This document shows positions 8,676-16,552 of a stretch of DNA of 37,473 nucleotides, one piece after another. Source of the stretch: Kosakonia quasisacchari (GTDB lineage: Bacteria > Pseudomonadota > Gammaproteobacteria > Enterobacterales > Enterobacteriaceae); assembly GCF_004331415.1 (NCBI RefSeq), contig NZ_SJOP01000030.1, forward strand, positions 1-37,473. Direction: 5' to 3'. The notes beneath the pieces are model-generated. The model ran no database searches and was not told where the DNA came from. It worked only from the letters and a program-made list of their open reading frames with translations. The translations under genes were made by a program, and so were the position numbers. The first letter of the stretch is position 1. The number at the start of each line of letters is the position of its first letter.

Positions 8676-9620
8676 ATGTCAGATCCGTTGACCGATATTG
8701 TTGCCCTGCTCAACCCCAAGCCATCGCATTCAAAACTCGTTGAAGGGAGCGGGCAGTGGCATATTGTTCGGGAGTCTGGCGGGGAGGCCTTTTACTGCGC
8801 CGTGCTGGAAGGCGAATGCGTGATCAACGTTAACGGCAAAGGCCCAACGTTGCTTGTTGCCGGTGATTTTATTCTGATACCCGCAACTTACTCTTTCGAG
8901 AACACCAACGCGGGCAGACCTGTCCCAACTGAAATTACAACGCCAACGATTATCAGCGAAGGGTATGTGAGAATTGGCGCAACAAACGGGCCAGCCGATC
9001 TGGTCATGTATGTCGGCCACTGTGAATTCGATACACCGGATAAGCAACTCATCGTCTCTTTATTGCCAAACGAGATCCTGATTAAAGGGCAACGTCGTTT
9101 CGCCACGTTGCTTGAACTCCTGCTGGATGAAAGCCGGGCCAGACGGCCAGGCCGTGATGGGGTATTAATGCGTCTTTTACAGTTGCTGCTGGTAGAGTCG
9201 TTACGCAGTAATCATGATCTGCCGAAAACGGCTGGCATCCTGAAAGGGCTGCAACATGAAAAGATCGCCGTCGCGCTGCATCTTATCCATGAAAAACCGG
9301 GCGTTGAGTGGCCAATAGCGCAGCTCGCCCGCCACGCCGCCATGTCCCGCTCCGCTTTTTTTGCTGCTTTCAATGAGACCGTCGGCATGCCGCCAGGGCA
9401 ATATCTTCTCTTCTGGCGCATGTCGTTAGCGAAAAAATCGCTGGTGAGCAGCAAAGAGAAAATCGAACAAATTGCCTTTCACGTCGGCTATCAGTCAGCG
9501 AGCGCCTTTAACGTGGCCTTCACGCAATATGTCGGCGTTCCACCGGGCGTTTTCAGGCGCCAGAATGGGATCGCTCAACCACCTTCCCCTACGCTGAGCG
9601 AAAGGCGGGCTTTTCCCTAA
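8676..9620 (+). CDS. AraC-family transcriptional regulator (cupin_6 N-terminal domain)
   Basis: The product has 314 residues. The N-terminal half is an AraC_binding/cupin_6 beta-barrel with GECVINVNG, a GDFILIP strand and then TLLELLLDESRARRPGRDGVLMRLLQLLLVE. The C-terminal 100 residues carry two helix-turn-helix motifs (WPIAQLARHAAMSRSAFFAAF and EKIEQIAFHVGYQSASAFNVAF), ending with the usual GVPPGVFRR. It is divergent from the SDR gene. This subgroup is often found beside SDR or alpha/beta-hydrolase genes, so it most likely regulates the SDR at 7811-8581. Inducer unknown. Confidence 0.92.
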   Translation: MSDPLTDIVALLNPKPSHSKLVEGSGQWHIVRESGGEAFYCAVLEGECVINVNGKGPTLLVAGDFILIPATYSFENTNAGRPVPTEITTPTIISEGYVRIGATNGPADLVMYVGHCEFDTPDKQLIVSLLPNEILIKGQRRFATLLELLLDESRARRPGRDGVLMRLLQLLLVESLRSNHDLPKTAGILKGLQHEKIAVALHLIHEKPGVEWPIAQLARHAAMSRSAFFAAFNETVGMPPGQYLLFWRMSLAKKSLVSSKEKIEQIAFHVGYQSASAFNVAFTQYVGVPPGVFRRQNGIAQPPSPTLSERRAFP

Positions 9621-9632
9621 GCCAACGCCCGC
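9605..9632. terminator. possible terminator between convergent AraC and NmrA genes
   Basis: GCGGGC (9605-9610) pairs with GCCCGC (9627-9632), and an inner GGCTT/AAGCC pair exists on the minus strand. T-runs are short. The segment also resembles the dispersed repeat core. Confidence 0.3.
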
Positions 9633-9649
9633 GTGTGAGAAGGTGCATT

Positions 9650-10516
9650 TTATTGCGCGGCAAGTGCCGTCACGACGTCGCGGTAAGTATGTAGCGGGCG
9701 GCCAAGAAGCGTGACCAGCCGCTCTCTGTCTCCGTCCTTCGGCAACATGCCATGGCTGACGTAGCGCTCAGCCATCAGACGCATTTCGTAAGCCATCCAT
9801 TTCGGCATAAATTCCGCCATGCTTGCTTCGAACGCATCCGGGTTGTCACCGCCGTAGATAATCTCGCGGCCCAGCACCTCGCTCCATACAGCGGCAGCAC
9901 CCTCCCCCGTCAGCGTATCGGGGCCAACGAGATTAATCGTCTCGACAGGCAGTTTTCCGCTCGCGCGATCGCGCCGTAGCAGTTCAATGGCCGCCACCTC
10001 GGCGATATCGCGGGTGTCTACCATCGCCAACCCAATACCGCCGATCGGCATCGGATAAATACCGTGATTCATGACCACATCCTTAATCATGGCCTCATTG
10101 TCGATAAAGTAGGTTGGCCGCAGAATGGTGGCGCTAAAGTCCATCTCTTTAAGCATGCGCTCGGCCCCATATTTTACGGCGAAGTGCGGCACATTGACGG
10201 AAACATCGGCGTCAAAGACGGAGAGGTAAACCACGCGCTCAACGCCGCACTCGCGGGCAATGTTGAGGGTAATAATCGTCTGGGTATATTCGTCACCCGC
10301 GACCGCATTCAGTAAAAACAGCGTCTTGATGCCCCTGAAAGCGGCGCGCAAGGCGTCGATATCCAGCATATCGCCTTTAACAACCTCTACATTGTCGGCA
10401 AAGCCAGCCTTTGTCGGATCACGAGTCAAAACGCGGAAATCGGCACCGCGTCGAAGAAGTTGGTTAACAATATTGCGGCCGACGCGGCCGGTTGCTCCGG
10501 TGATCAGCATGGTCAT
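9650..10516 (-). CDS. NmrA-like NAD(P)-binding oxidoreductase
   Basis: This is an atypical (extended/NmrA-like) SDR of 288 residues. The dinucleotide motif TGATGRVGRN lies at the N-terminus, followed by RVLTRDP and a GDMLD segment. There is no classical YxxxK, as expected for NmrA/QOR2/azoreductase-type members. Such proteins reduce quinones or act as redox sensors; which applies here is open. The start at 10516 is preceded by GGAG eight bases upstream; the upstream ATG at 10552 would put the N-terminus in the operator region. It is divergent from a LysR gene. Confidence 0.87.
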   Translation of the reverse strand: MTMLITGATGRVGRNIVNQLLRRGADFRVLTRDPTKAGFADNVEVVKGDMLDIDALRAAFRGIKTLFLLNAVAGDEYTQTIITLNIARECGVERVVYLSVFDADVSVNVPHFAVKYGAERMLKEMDFSATILRPTYFIDNEAMIKDVVMNHGIYPMPIGGIGLAMVDTRDIAEVAAIELLRRDRASGKLPVETINLVGPDTLTGEGAAAVWSEVLGREIIYGGDNPDAFEASMAEFMPKWMAYEMRLMAERYVSHGMLPKDGDRERLVTLLGRPLHTYRDVVTALAAQ

Positions 10517-10546
10517 GGTATTTACTCCGTGGTGTTTGATTGGTGT

Positions 10547-10607
10547 GAACAAACACTATCGCGATCCATTTTTGCTTTGAAGATGCTATTTTTTAGATAG
10601 TTTGTTC
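10547..10607. promoter_or_regulatory. inverted-repeat operator candidate between NmrA and LysR genes
   Basis: GAACAAACACTATC (10547-10560) is mirrored by GATAGTTTGTTC (10596-10607), differing by a CA insertion. A second inner pair, CTAT...ATAG, overlaps the right arm. Both arms lie between the divergent starts, which fits binding by the adjacent LysR-family regulator. Confidence 0.5.
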
Positions 10608-10623
10608 CATAAATGAGACACCT

Positions 10624-11499
10624 ATGGATATTAATGCGCTTAAAGATTTCCATCTCATCGCGGCCTCGGGCGGGATCGGCGCGGCCAGTCGCGCCAGCGG
10701 AAAACCGAAGGCCACCCTTTCGCGCAGGCTGACTGAGCTTGAAGAGGCACTCGGTGTACGTCTTATTGAGCGCGGCGGTCAGCGGTTGCAAATCACAGAG
10801 GCGGGTGAACGTCTTTTGTCACGCACCGTCGGCGCAATACGTGACATTGATGAAGCCGCCGAAGCAGCGCGGGAAGATTCGGCAAATCCCTCGGGATGGC
10901 TGCGTATTGCGGCCCCACTGCTTTTTTCGCAGTTGGCTCTCGGGCGGCTTTTGACCGAATTTCGCCGCCGCTATCCTCACATTTACGTTGAAGTGATTTC
11001 TGAAAACCGGATGAGTGACCTGGTGGATGAGCATTTTGATGTCGCGATCCGTATTAACCCGCACAAAAACAGCGCGCTGGTTGGCAGACGATTTGCCAGG
11101 GATAAACAGGTTCTGGTGGCGGTTCCCGCTTTTAAGATGCCGGTCGGCGATGCGCAAAGTGCGACTGAAATTCCAGCGATCGTGATGTCAACCTATTCGG
11201 ACGGAGAGGTCTGGACCGTTCAGAGCGGGCAGCGTCGCTTCGCGCCACAGCCCGTGATGCGCCTCTCTTCCCTTCTGACCGTGCGGGATGCCACCCTGGC
11301 GGGTGCCGGAGCAGCGATGCTTCCACACTCCATTGTCAGCCAACAGCTGGAAAAAGGTGAACTTGTGTGCTGGGGAGAAGCCGATACATTGACTGAACTC
11401 TGGGTGCTGCACACCTCCCGTCGGCTTCAGAGCCCCAAAGTTACGGTTTTCGTGGCGTTCATCTGCGAGCAATATCCCGCTGGCTGGTTCTCTGTCTGA
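10624..11499 (+). CDS. LysR-family transcriptional regulator
   Basis: The product has 291 residues. The HTH spans residues 1-60 (AASGGIGAASRASGKPKATL and SRRLTELEEALG), followed by the LysR effector domain (ADPSGWLRIAAP-like boundary near 90, then LLTEFRRRYPHIYVEV). It belongs to the subgroup in which the effector domain is followed by ILVVHTSRR-like strands, commonly placed beside oxidoreductases. It is divergent from the NmrA-like gene and probably represses or activates it through the inverted repeat between them. Confidence 0.91.
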   Translation: MDINALKDFHLIAASGGIGAASRASGKPKATLSRRLTELEEALGVRLIERGGQRLQITEAGERLLSRTVGAIRDIDEAAEAAREDSANPSGWLRIAAPLLFSQLALGRLLTEFRRRYPHIYVEVISENRMSDLVDEHFDVAIRINPHKNSALVGRRFARDKQVLVAVPAFKMPVGDAQSATEIPAIVMSTYSDGEVWTVQSGQRRFAPQPVMRLSSLLTVRDATLAGAGAAMLPHSIVSQQLEKGELVCWGEADTLTELWVLHTSRRLQSPKVTVFVAFICEQYPAGWFSV

Positions 11500-11700
11500 A
11501 CCGGTCGGCTGAGGTATTAACGGGAGCTGTATGTTGTTAAGCAAAAATTTTATGTCACTTTGAGCACTGCATATTGATGATGTCATTCTTGATTGCCTAA
11601 CCACGTGGCCCATTCTCACTCTGTAATACACGGGTGGCCTGGCATCTGATGAGAGAGTGCTATTCTGCGTAAAAAACCACCGACGCTATGCGAGGTTACT

Positions 11701-12153
11701 TTGCCCTTAAATCTACATATCCGCCCTGCTATTGCTGATGAGGCGCCAATGCTGGCTGAACTCCGCGTTGACGCCATGCGCCCGAGTCTTGAGGCGATCA
11801 ACAGATTCGATCCCATCAGAGCACGCGAACGCTTCCTTGCGACATTTACGGATAAAGAGACATTCATTCTCTGTTGGCAAGATGAGATCGTTGGATTTTA
11901 CGTGCTACGGGATTTCCCAACGTACCTCTATCTGGATCACTTCTATATCAACAATAAATTTCAGGGTAAGGGCGTGGGAAAAGATGTTGTAAAACGCATA
12001 CAGCAAAAAGCCACACACCTTGGTAAAGCTATCCGTCTCATCGCGTTGAAAGAGAGCCCGGCGAATGATTTCTACCTCGCTTTAGGATTCATTTTTGAGC
12101 GAGTTGAAGGCGTTGACAATCACTATATGTGGGCCTGTGTTAACGCTGAGTGA
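11701..12153 (+). CDS. GNAT-family N-acetyltransferase
   Basis: The product has 150 residues and transfers acetyl from acetyl-CoA to an amine that cannot be identified. The acetyl-CoA loop FQGKGVGKDV (R/Q-x-x-G-x-G) is at about 95-104, after a beta-4 strand LYLDHFYINN. The C-terminal NDFYLALGFIF is the usual motif B. The start is TTG at 11701 with GAGG at 11692-11695; the nearby ATG at 11688 is out of frame. It is the first of several unlinked short genes in the repeat-rich stretch, which may have arrived separately. Confidence 0.85.
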   Translation: MPLNLHIRPAIADEAPMLAELRVDAMRPSLEAINRFDPIRARERFLATFTDKETFILCWQDEIVGFYVLRDFPTYLYLDHFYINNKFQGKGVGKDVVKRIQQKATHLGKAIRLIALKESPANDFYLALGFIFERVEGVDNHYMWACVNAE

Positions 12154-12164
12154 AGTGCATAGGG

Positions 12165-12239
12165 GCTAAGAGCGAAAAGCGGATGTTGGCACTTTATCCC
12201 ACAGTTGATGGCGCGTGATAACCAATGGTAAGCAGGTCA
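12165..12239 (-). repeat. dispersed repeat element (copy C)
   Basis: The core GAGCGAAAAGCGGATGTTGGCAC begins at 12170. The end GATAACCAATGGTAAGCAGGTCA stops at 12239. Reversed, it starts TGACCTGCTT..GGTTATCAC like copies E and H. It lies immediately downstream of the GNAT gene. The rest of the gap to 12428 shows only a small hairpin (GGGCTTTAGTGCCC near 12361). Confidence 0.5.
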
Positions 12240-12428
12240 TTCCGGACGAGTTTGCTAGCCAAGAACCTTCATAGTGACTGGACGGCGTCACTGGGTTGAT
12301 ATGCTTTGTACAGTCGCTTTAGCCAACGTATAACATACGTAAAGTATGCTTTCGTACGATGGGCTTTAGTGCCCAGTGATAAAAAGTTTCGGCGATTCTG
12401 GCAACCTCCCCAACAGGAAGTTTTTGAT

Positions 12429-12932
12429 ATGCATCCAGATAAAAAATTTCGGTTATATCGCCCCTTGAAAGGTATTACACATACTTTTGGCGACGAGTGG
12501 TTTGCGTTGAAAGCAGAAGCCTTCGCACGTTTTTTCGGTACGCCTATATTTCTGATTGGACAGACTATCGCGGTGATCGTGTGGATTGTTCTGAACGTTG
12601 CAGGCGCCGTGAAGTTTGACCCCTATCCTTTTATTCTCCTCAACCTTGCGTTCAGTATTCAGGCTGCCTATGCAGCTCCGCTGATCCTGCTGGCACAAAC
12701 CCGGCAGGCGGAGCGAGATCAGGCACATGCGCTGGCGGATGCACAACACCGCGAAGATCTGGACGACGCAATGACGAAGCGCCAGATACTCGCAGAGGAG
12801 CAGTCGGCACAACTGCTGGAATTGCTAAAACAAAATACTCAGTTGACCGAACTGACCCGGGAAATGGCAGAGCATATCGAAACACTCGCCTTACAGCTTG
12901 CGCAGCGTGAGCTTCACAAACAACAGCAGTAA
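12429..12932 (+). CDS. DUF1003-family membrane protein
   Basis: The product has 167 residues from the ATG at 12429 (AGGAAG eight bases upstream); a longer frame to 12306 lacks a ribosome site. It has two membrane segments, about 33-55 and 66-85. The second carries the DUF1003 signature PFILLNLAFSIQAAYAAPLILLAQ followed by TRQAERDQ. A charged, probably coiled-coil C-terminal tail follows (from about 95). It is an inner-membrane protein of unknown function. DUF1003 proteins are sometimes found near ion-transport genes, but nothing here supports a role. Confidence 0.85.
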   Translation: MHPDKKFRLYRPLKGITHTFGDEWFALKAEAFARFFGTPIFLIGQTIAVIVWIVLNVAGAVKFDPYPFILLNLAFSIQAAYAAPLILLAQTRQAERDQAHALADAQHREDLDDAMTKRQILAEEQSAQLLELLKQNTQLTELTREMAEHIETLALQLAQRELHKQQQ

Positions 12933-13070
12933 ATATCTCGTGGTGGCGGGTTTCCACCGTCAGATCTGCTGGTAGACATCGGTAGTGATGTCAGCGATCC
13001 GGTCACGTCTTGAAAATAATGAAAAGGGCCCACTAAGCCTGATTCTTGTGCAGGGTTGGCGGGCCGCGTT

Positions 13071-13154
13071 GAGCGAAGAGCGGACATTCGCAGTTTTTCT
13101 ATGATAGATACAGACTTGTAACGTAGTCGCGTTTAATCAACAGGAGCTGGCAAT
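13071..13154 (-). repeat. dispersed repeat element (copy D)
   Basis: The core GAGCGAAGAGCGGACATTCG begins at 13071. The terminal CAACAGGAGCTGGCAA spans 13139-13154. The end motif contains AGGAG (13142-13146), which is also the only ribosome-site-like sequence before the VOC gene at 13158. Confidence 0.5.
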
Positions 13155-13157
13155 CTC

Positions 13158-13595
13158 ATGATCTTAAGTGCTAATCACGTCGGTTTTTCAGTTAAAGATA
13201 TTGAAGACTCATTATTCTTCTGGACTCACATTCTCGGAGGAAAGTTATTACGCGAAGGAAAAATGTCTGGACCTATTATTGATGAAGTAACAGGCGCAAG
13301 GGGAGCTGATGTACGAATGGCTTTGCTTGAACTGGCTGGCATTAAGATTGAATTACTGCAATACAATAACATTGAACAGCCTGAAGAGCCTTCAGCCCCC
13401 TACATCCCAGGCTACGCTCACCTTGCGTTTATGGTCGAGAATCTTGATACGCTCTTGAGCAAAATATCGGACTATGGCTGGAAGACGCCAGGGAGACCTC
13501 AGACAGTCTTGTCAGGACCCATGCAGGGAACAAGAGTAATATATGTACAAAGCCCCGATGGGCAGACGCTTGAATTGATGGAAGGCAAGCAATGA
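13158..13595 (+). CDS. VOC-superfamily protein (glyoxalase/epimerase-like)
   Basis: The product has 145 residues with the paired beta-alpha-beta-beta-beta modules of the vicinal-oxygen-chelate fold. The four positions of the metal site are filled: H7 (NHVGF), E65 (IELLQY), H88 (YAHLAF) and E139 (TLELME). This resembles glyoxalase I or methylmalonyl-CoA epimerase-type enzymes rather than resistance proteins. The substrate is not evident. It is flanked on both sides by copies of the dispersed repeat in the same orientation. Codon usage looks more AT-rich than in the oxidoreductase modules, suggesting separate acquisition. Confidence 0.82.
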   Translation: MILSANHVGFSVKDIEDSLFFWTHILGGKLLREGKMSGPIIDEVTGARGADVRMALLELAGIKIELLQYNNIEQPEEPSAPYIPGYAHLAFMVENLDTLLSKISDYGWKTPGRPQTVLSGPMQGTRVIYVQSPDGQTLELMEGKQ

Positions 13596-13640
13596 AGCAC
13601 ATACGTTATGACCTGTTACCTTCTTATTGAACAGTGATGT

Positions 13641-13785
13641 TTGCGAAGTCCGCTTCTGGCACGGAACTGCCTGACTGGCTGTCCCTAAAGGGCAGTTATG
13701 AGCGAGGAACGGCAGTTCGCATTTGTCATAACCGCAGGGATATAGGACTAACATTGACGTGTGATAATCAACCAGGAGCAGGTCA
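13641..13785 (-). repeat. dispersed repeat element (copy E)
   Basis: GTCCGCTTCTGGCACGGAAC begins at 13649, ATGAGCGAGGAACGGCAGTTCGC begins near 13699, and the terminal GATAATCAACCAGGAGCAGGTCA spans 13763-13785. Reversed, it starts TGACCTGCTCCTGGTTGATT, nearly identical to the start of copy H at 37150. The remaining gap to 13969 shows no gene I can support. Confidence 0.6.
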
Positions 13786-13969
13786 ACTGGAACGCTGAAT
13801 ACAGTTCATCAAAATCGACCGCAAACGCTGAACGAGTATTGAAGCCGGGCATGGTGCTCACGCTGTTTTCAAATGAAGATCCATATTCGCGCTTCCTGTG
13901 CCCCAAATATGCCCGGCGCCTCTGGCAACCTGAATTCCCGACCATTCAAGCGTAATCATTGAGCGGCGC

Positions 13970-14383
13970 TCATCCTGGTTGGTGACATGCTGCCTCAATG
14001 TTATTGCCTTCTAAATCAATGACAAAGGCACCATAATAGTTTGGATGATAGTCTGGGTGGAGGCCTGGGGCACCATTGTCTTTTCCTCCAGCGGCGAGTG
14101 CTGCGAGGTAAAAAGCATCCACTTGTGCACGAGTTTCTGCCCGCCATGCAAGGTGGCAACCGGTAGTTGTTGATGGGCCCCCGTATGGCGATGTGCCATC
14201 GATGAACCATACATCAGCTTTTTTACCGTCAGGCTCAGAGGAGTCAGGGTAAGCAAATCCCAGTATGTTCATCCCGTAGTTGCCTTCGAAGCATACACTG
14301 TAGCCCAATGGCGCAAGTGTCGCGCTGTAAAACGCTTTAGCGCGGCCAATATCAGTCACGCGGAAAGTCATATGATCAAGCAT
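13970..14383 (-). CDS. VOC-superfamily protein (glyoxalase/bleomycin-resistance-like)
   Basis: The product has 137 residues and begins MLDHMTFRVTDIGRAKAFY, the standard first VOC module with H4. The second module has GCHLAWRA (H77) and ends NNIEAACH (E130), so most of the metal site is kept. AGGAG precedes the ATG by nine bases. This subgroup (often annotated as glyoxalase-like, about 130 residues, NNIEAxCH ending) is widespread and uncharacterised. It is unrelated in sequence to the VOC gene at 13158 beyond the fold. No partner gene is apparent. Confidence 0.85.
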   Translation of the reverse strand: MLDHMTFRVTDIGRAKAFYSATLAPLGYSVCFEGNYGMNILGFAYPDSSEPDGKKADVWFIDGTSPYGGPSTTTGCHLAWRAETRAQVDAFYLAALAAGGKDNGAPGLHPDYHPNYYGAFVIDLEGNNIEAACHQPG

Positions 14384-14589
14384 AATGAGTTACTCCTGAG
14401 ATAGAGTTTGCGTACTACTGGAGAATATAGGCTGTACATATACCAATCTTCCTCTAGTGTAGATTTTTGATTCTTCACCGAACAATGGGATATGTCACTT
14501 GAATATGCTGCTGTTGTCAGCATAAATTACACTTCTGCTCTTCCTGACCCCATTTCAATAACGAAGAATGATATAGCTATTAGTAGCTG

Positions 14590-14697
14590 ACCTGACCTGT
14601 TCCCCGCTGTTTAATGAAATGCGGACTTAGCAACGTCCGCTTCTGGCACGAAGCGGACGTTGCTAAATCAGTCTGTATGGAGCAACGGGGAGCAAGT
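14590..14697. repeat. complete repeat element with terminal inverted repeats and a perfect central hairpin (copy F)
   Basis: The left end TGACCTGTTCCCCGCTGTT (14591 on) and the reversed right end TGACTTGCTCCCCGTTGCT agree at 15 of 19 positions; all differences are transitions. Inside, TTAGCAACGTCCGCTTC (14627-14643) and its exact complement (14650-14666) form a 17-bp stem with loop TGGCAC. There is no coding capacity. The layout is that of a small non-autonomous (MITE-like) element. Confidence 0.65.
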
Positions 14698-14700
14698 CAC

Positions 14701-14773
14701 ATACGACAATGCATATTCATCATTACCTTGAATCAGTGAAGTGAAGAAACATTGATTTTATTACATTAATTAG
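14701..14773. repeat. direct repeat, downstream copy, flanking the lipoprotein gene
   Basis: This 73-bp block matches 15118-15190 at about 64 positions by eye. It spans the lipoprotein stop codon and, beyond it, a second start-like region (reversed: AAGGTAATGATGAATATGCAT). It therefore looks like the beginning of another, now missing, gene copy. Confidence 0.7.
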
Positions 14774-15146
14774 GGCAAAGTCCGGTAGGTCTTTTTAGTG
14801 GCCCGCACTCTGTGAAGTTATAGACTTTATAGCCCTTGCTTTTCATGCATGAGTAAATTTTGTCATTTCGTGAAGCTAGCTCCTGAAGTGTTTGATTGCG
14901 GTGAATGACGTTTAGCCCCCAATTATTATCATCCAGATTTTCTTTGCGATCGACACCGCAGCTATAGAGAGCTTCCTTGCGTTCGCGAATGTTAGTCCAT
15001 CCCGTAGAATCTACTTTCTGGAATAACTGAATCCATGTGACATACGTGAAATCAGATGCATCCCCGGGTGTTACCAGACAGCCGGTTAAGTTAACAATGC
15101 CAGCCAGTAGGACAATAATACGAAAATGCATATTCATCATTACCAT
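14766..15146 (-). CDS. small putative lipoprotein, function unknown
   Basis: The product has up to 126 residues. Signal peptide MHFRIIVLLAGIVNLTGC has lipobox LTGC with Cys23 (counting from the first ATG). The mature part has four more Cys (in SCGVDR, YSCMKS, ECGPL and LCPN), which could form disulfides in the periplasm. I do not recognise a named family. Starts are ambiguous: four in-frame ATGs lie in the first seven codons (15146, 15140, 15137, 15131), and the second or third has the better spacing. The gene is bracketed by 73-bp direct repeats, suggesting that it survives from a tandem array of related lipoprotein genes. Confidence 0.72.
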   Translation of the reverse strand: MVMMNMHFRIIVLLAGIVNLTGCLVTPGDASDFTYVTWIQLFQKVDSTGWTNIRERKEALYSCGVDRKENLDDNNWGLNVIHRNQTLQELASRNDKIYSCMKSKGYKVYNFTECGPLKRPTGLCPN

Positions 15147-15190
15147 GAGTCTGTGAAGTGAAGGGGCATTGATTTTATTGCATTATTTAG
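15118..15190. repeat. direct repeat, upstream copy, containing the lipoprotein start
   Basis: This is the partner of 14701-14773. It contains the start region of the lipoprotein gene and, upstream, a CCTAAATAATG segment that matches the gene's own 3' end (CCTAATTAATG). This implies that another copy once ended there. The unit length is 417 bp. Confidence 0.7.
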
Positions 15191-15227
15191 GTAGAGGGTC
15201 AATGAAAAGCAATATGCTGGGTATTTG

Positions 15228-15300
15228 CATGTCCGCTCCTGGCACTCAGCAGTCGGTCCAGCGAATGGCATGTCTGCTCAAAACGAAAAACAGAAGTCAG
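15228..15300. repeat. degenerate copy of the dispersed repeat (copy G)
   Basis: ATGTCCGCTCCTGGCACTCAG begins at 15231 and a weaker ATGTCTGCTCAAAACGAAAAACAG follows near 15269. No terminal repeat is recognisable. The remaining sequence to 15646 holds a short hairpin (GCTAC-TCTTCG-GTAGC near 15520) but no gene I can support. Confidence 0.45.
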
Positions 15301-15646
15301 GATATACCAATGACGCCCTCGACTGACGACGTAAAAAAGCAATAGCCAGGGCACTATTGACAGCCTATTTAAGCCTGAGTAGGCTCAGCGGAATGTCGCG
15401 AAAAACGATCATTTCTGATGCTAAATTGATCGCGTACACGTCGATTCTGTTTCCCTACAGTTTGACCAGCGTCTTCGAAATCAACCGCGTTGCAGCCATA
15501 CAATGGCGGGAGCGCTTATCGCTACTCTTCGGTAGCGGCATGATAAACGGAGCGTAACTGTGTCAAACTCAAGTTCTACCTCGCTTTTATCCGTCAATTC
15601 CCTTTCTGTTTTTTCTCATCCTTTGTGCTTAGAGGATCGTAACAAG

Positions 15647-16552
15647 ATGAAGGTGATCCGTTATCACGCTTTCGGTGGACCTGATGAGTTACGCGTTGAT
15701 GAAATGCCTGTTCCTCACGCCGGGCCTGGGGAGATTCGTATTGCGGTGCATTGTGCTGGGGTGAATCCATCGGACTGGAAACGAAGAGAGGGCCAGTATA
15801 AAGCCTTCGAAGATGTTGTGTTTCCACTCACAGTGGGCGTGGAAGCGAGCGGCATTGTTGATGAAATTGGCGATGGCGTTTCCGGCGTTGCCATCGGCGA
15901 TGCGGTATTTGGTTTTGGCGATGGCACCCTCGCTGAGAAAGCCATCCTCACACACTGGGCGGCCAAACCCGTGGCAGTCTCTTTTGAAGTAGCCGCAGGC
16001 TTGCCCGTTATTGTTGATACTGCTACCCGCGCACTTGATGAAGTAAATATAGAAACGGGGCAGACGCTGCTGGTTAGCGGCGCGGCGGGCGGAGTAGGAA
16101 CGGCTATCGTCCAACTCGCACGCCTGCGCGGCATTATCGTTATTGGCTCAGCAAGTTCCCCTAAACATGACTATCTCGTCTCATTAGGCGCAATTCCAAC
16201 GACTTACGGTCCCGGTTTAAAGGAACGAATAACGCAGTTAGCGCCGATGGGCGTCGATGCTGCCATTGACGTTGCGGGATCAGGAGTCATTCCTGGATTA
16301 ATTTCCATCGTCGGAAATCCCGCTCGTGTGCTTTCCGTTGCGGATTTATCAGCAGAGCAATATGGCGCGAAATTTTCCCACGGCCCGCCTGAACAACCGG
16401 AAATAGCCCTCGCAAAAATTGCCCGTCTCTGTGCCGGTGGCCTTTTTACACTTCCTATTCAGGGCGTATACCCACTGCAACAGACGGCTGATGCACATCG
16501 GGTAAGTGCAGAAGGCCACGTGACCGGCAAACTTGTCATCAAGGTTCGCTGA
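15647..16552 (+). CDS. NADP-dependent MDR oxidoreductase (quinone oxidoreductase-like)
   Basis: The product has 301 residues from ATG 15647 (MKVIRYHAFGGPDEL), with AGAGGA at 15631-15636. A GTG at 15560 with GGAG seven bases upstream would add 29 residues that do not look conserved, but cannot be excluded. The GroES-like ADH_N domain (VHCAGVNPSDWKRREG) lacks zinc ligands. The NADPH motif GAAGGVGTA lies at about 146-154. The end VTGKLVIKVR is usual for the family. Members reduce quinones or enones with NADPH in the cytosol. The MarR gene lies convergent downstream at 16820. Confidence 0.88.
   Translation: MKVIRYHAFGGPDELRVDEMPVPHAGPGEIRIAVHCAGVNPSDWKRREGQYKAFEDVVFPLTVGVEASGIVDEIGDGVSGVAIGDAVFGFGDGTLAEKAILTHWAAKPVAVSFEVAAGLPVIVDTATRALDEVNIETGQTLLVSGAAGGVGTAIVQLARLRGIIVIGSASSPKHDYLVSLGAIPTTYGPGLKERITQLAPMGVDAAIDVAGSGVIPGLISIVGNPARVLSVADLSAEQYGAKFSHGPPEQPEIALAKIARLCAGGLFTLPIQGVYPLQQTADAHRVSAEGHVTGKLVIKVR

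Noticed and set aside
13761..13955. 64-codon frame starting inside repeat copy E.
   Set aside because: The start lies within the terminal repeat and there is no ribosome site. The sequence matches nothing I recognise; an antisense frame of similar length exists.
12154..15350. Integron-like cassette array (gene, about 100-bp repeat, gene).
   Set aside because: The repeat ends do not match the attC core GTTRRRY, the genes face both directions, and no integrase gene is present.
15357..15557. 66-codon frame just upstream of the MDR oxidoreductase.
   Set aside because: It has a TTG start without a ribosome site and begins at the edge of repeat-like sequence. The composition is not convincing.
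15560..15646. GTG start for the MDR gene adding 29 residues.
   Set aside because: The Shine-Dalgarno match is good, but the extra residues are low-complexity and the fold begins exactly at MKVIRYHAFGG. Kept as an alternative only.
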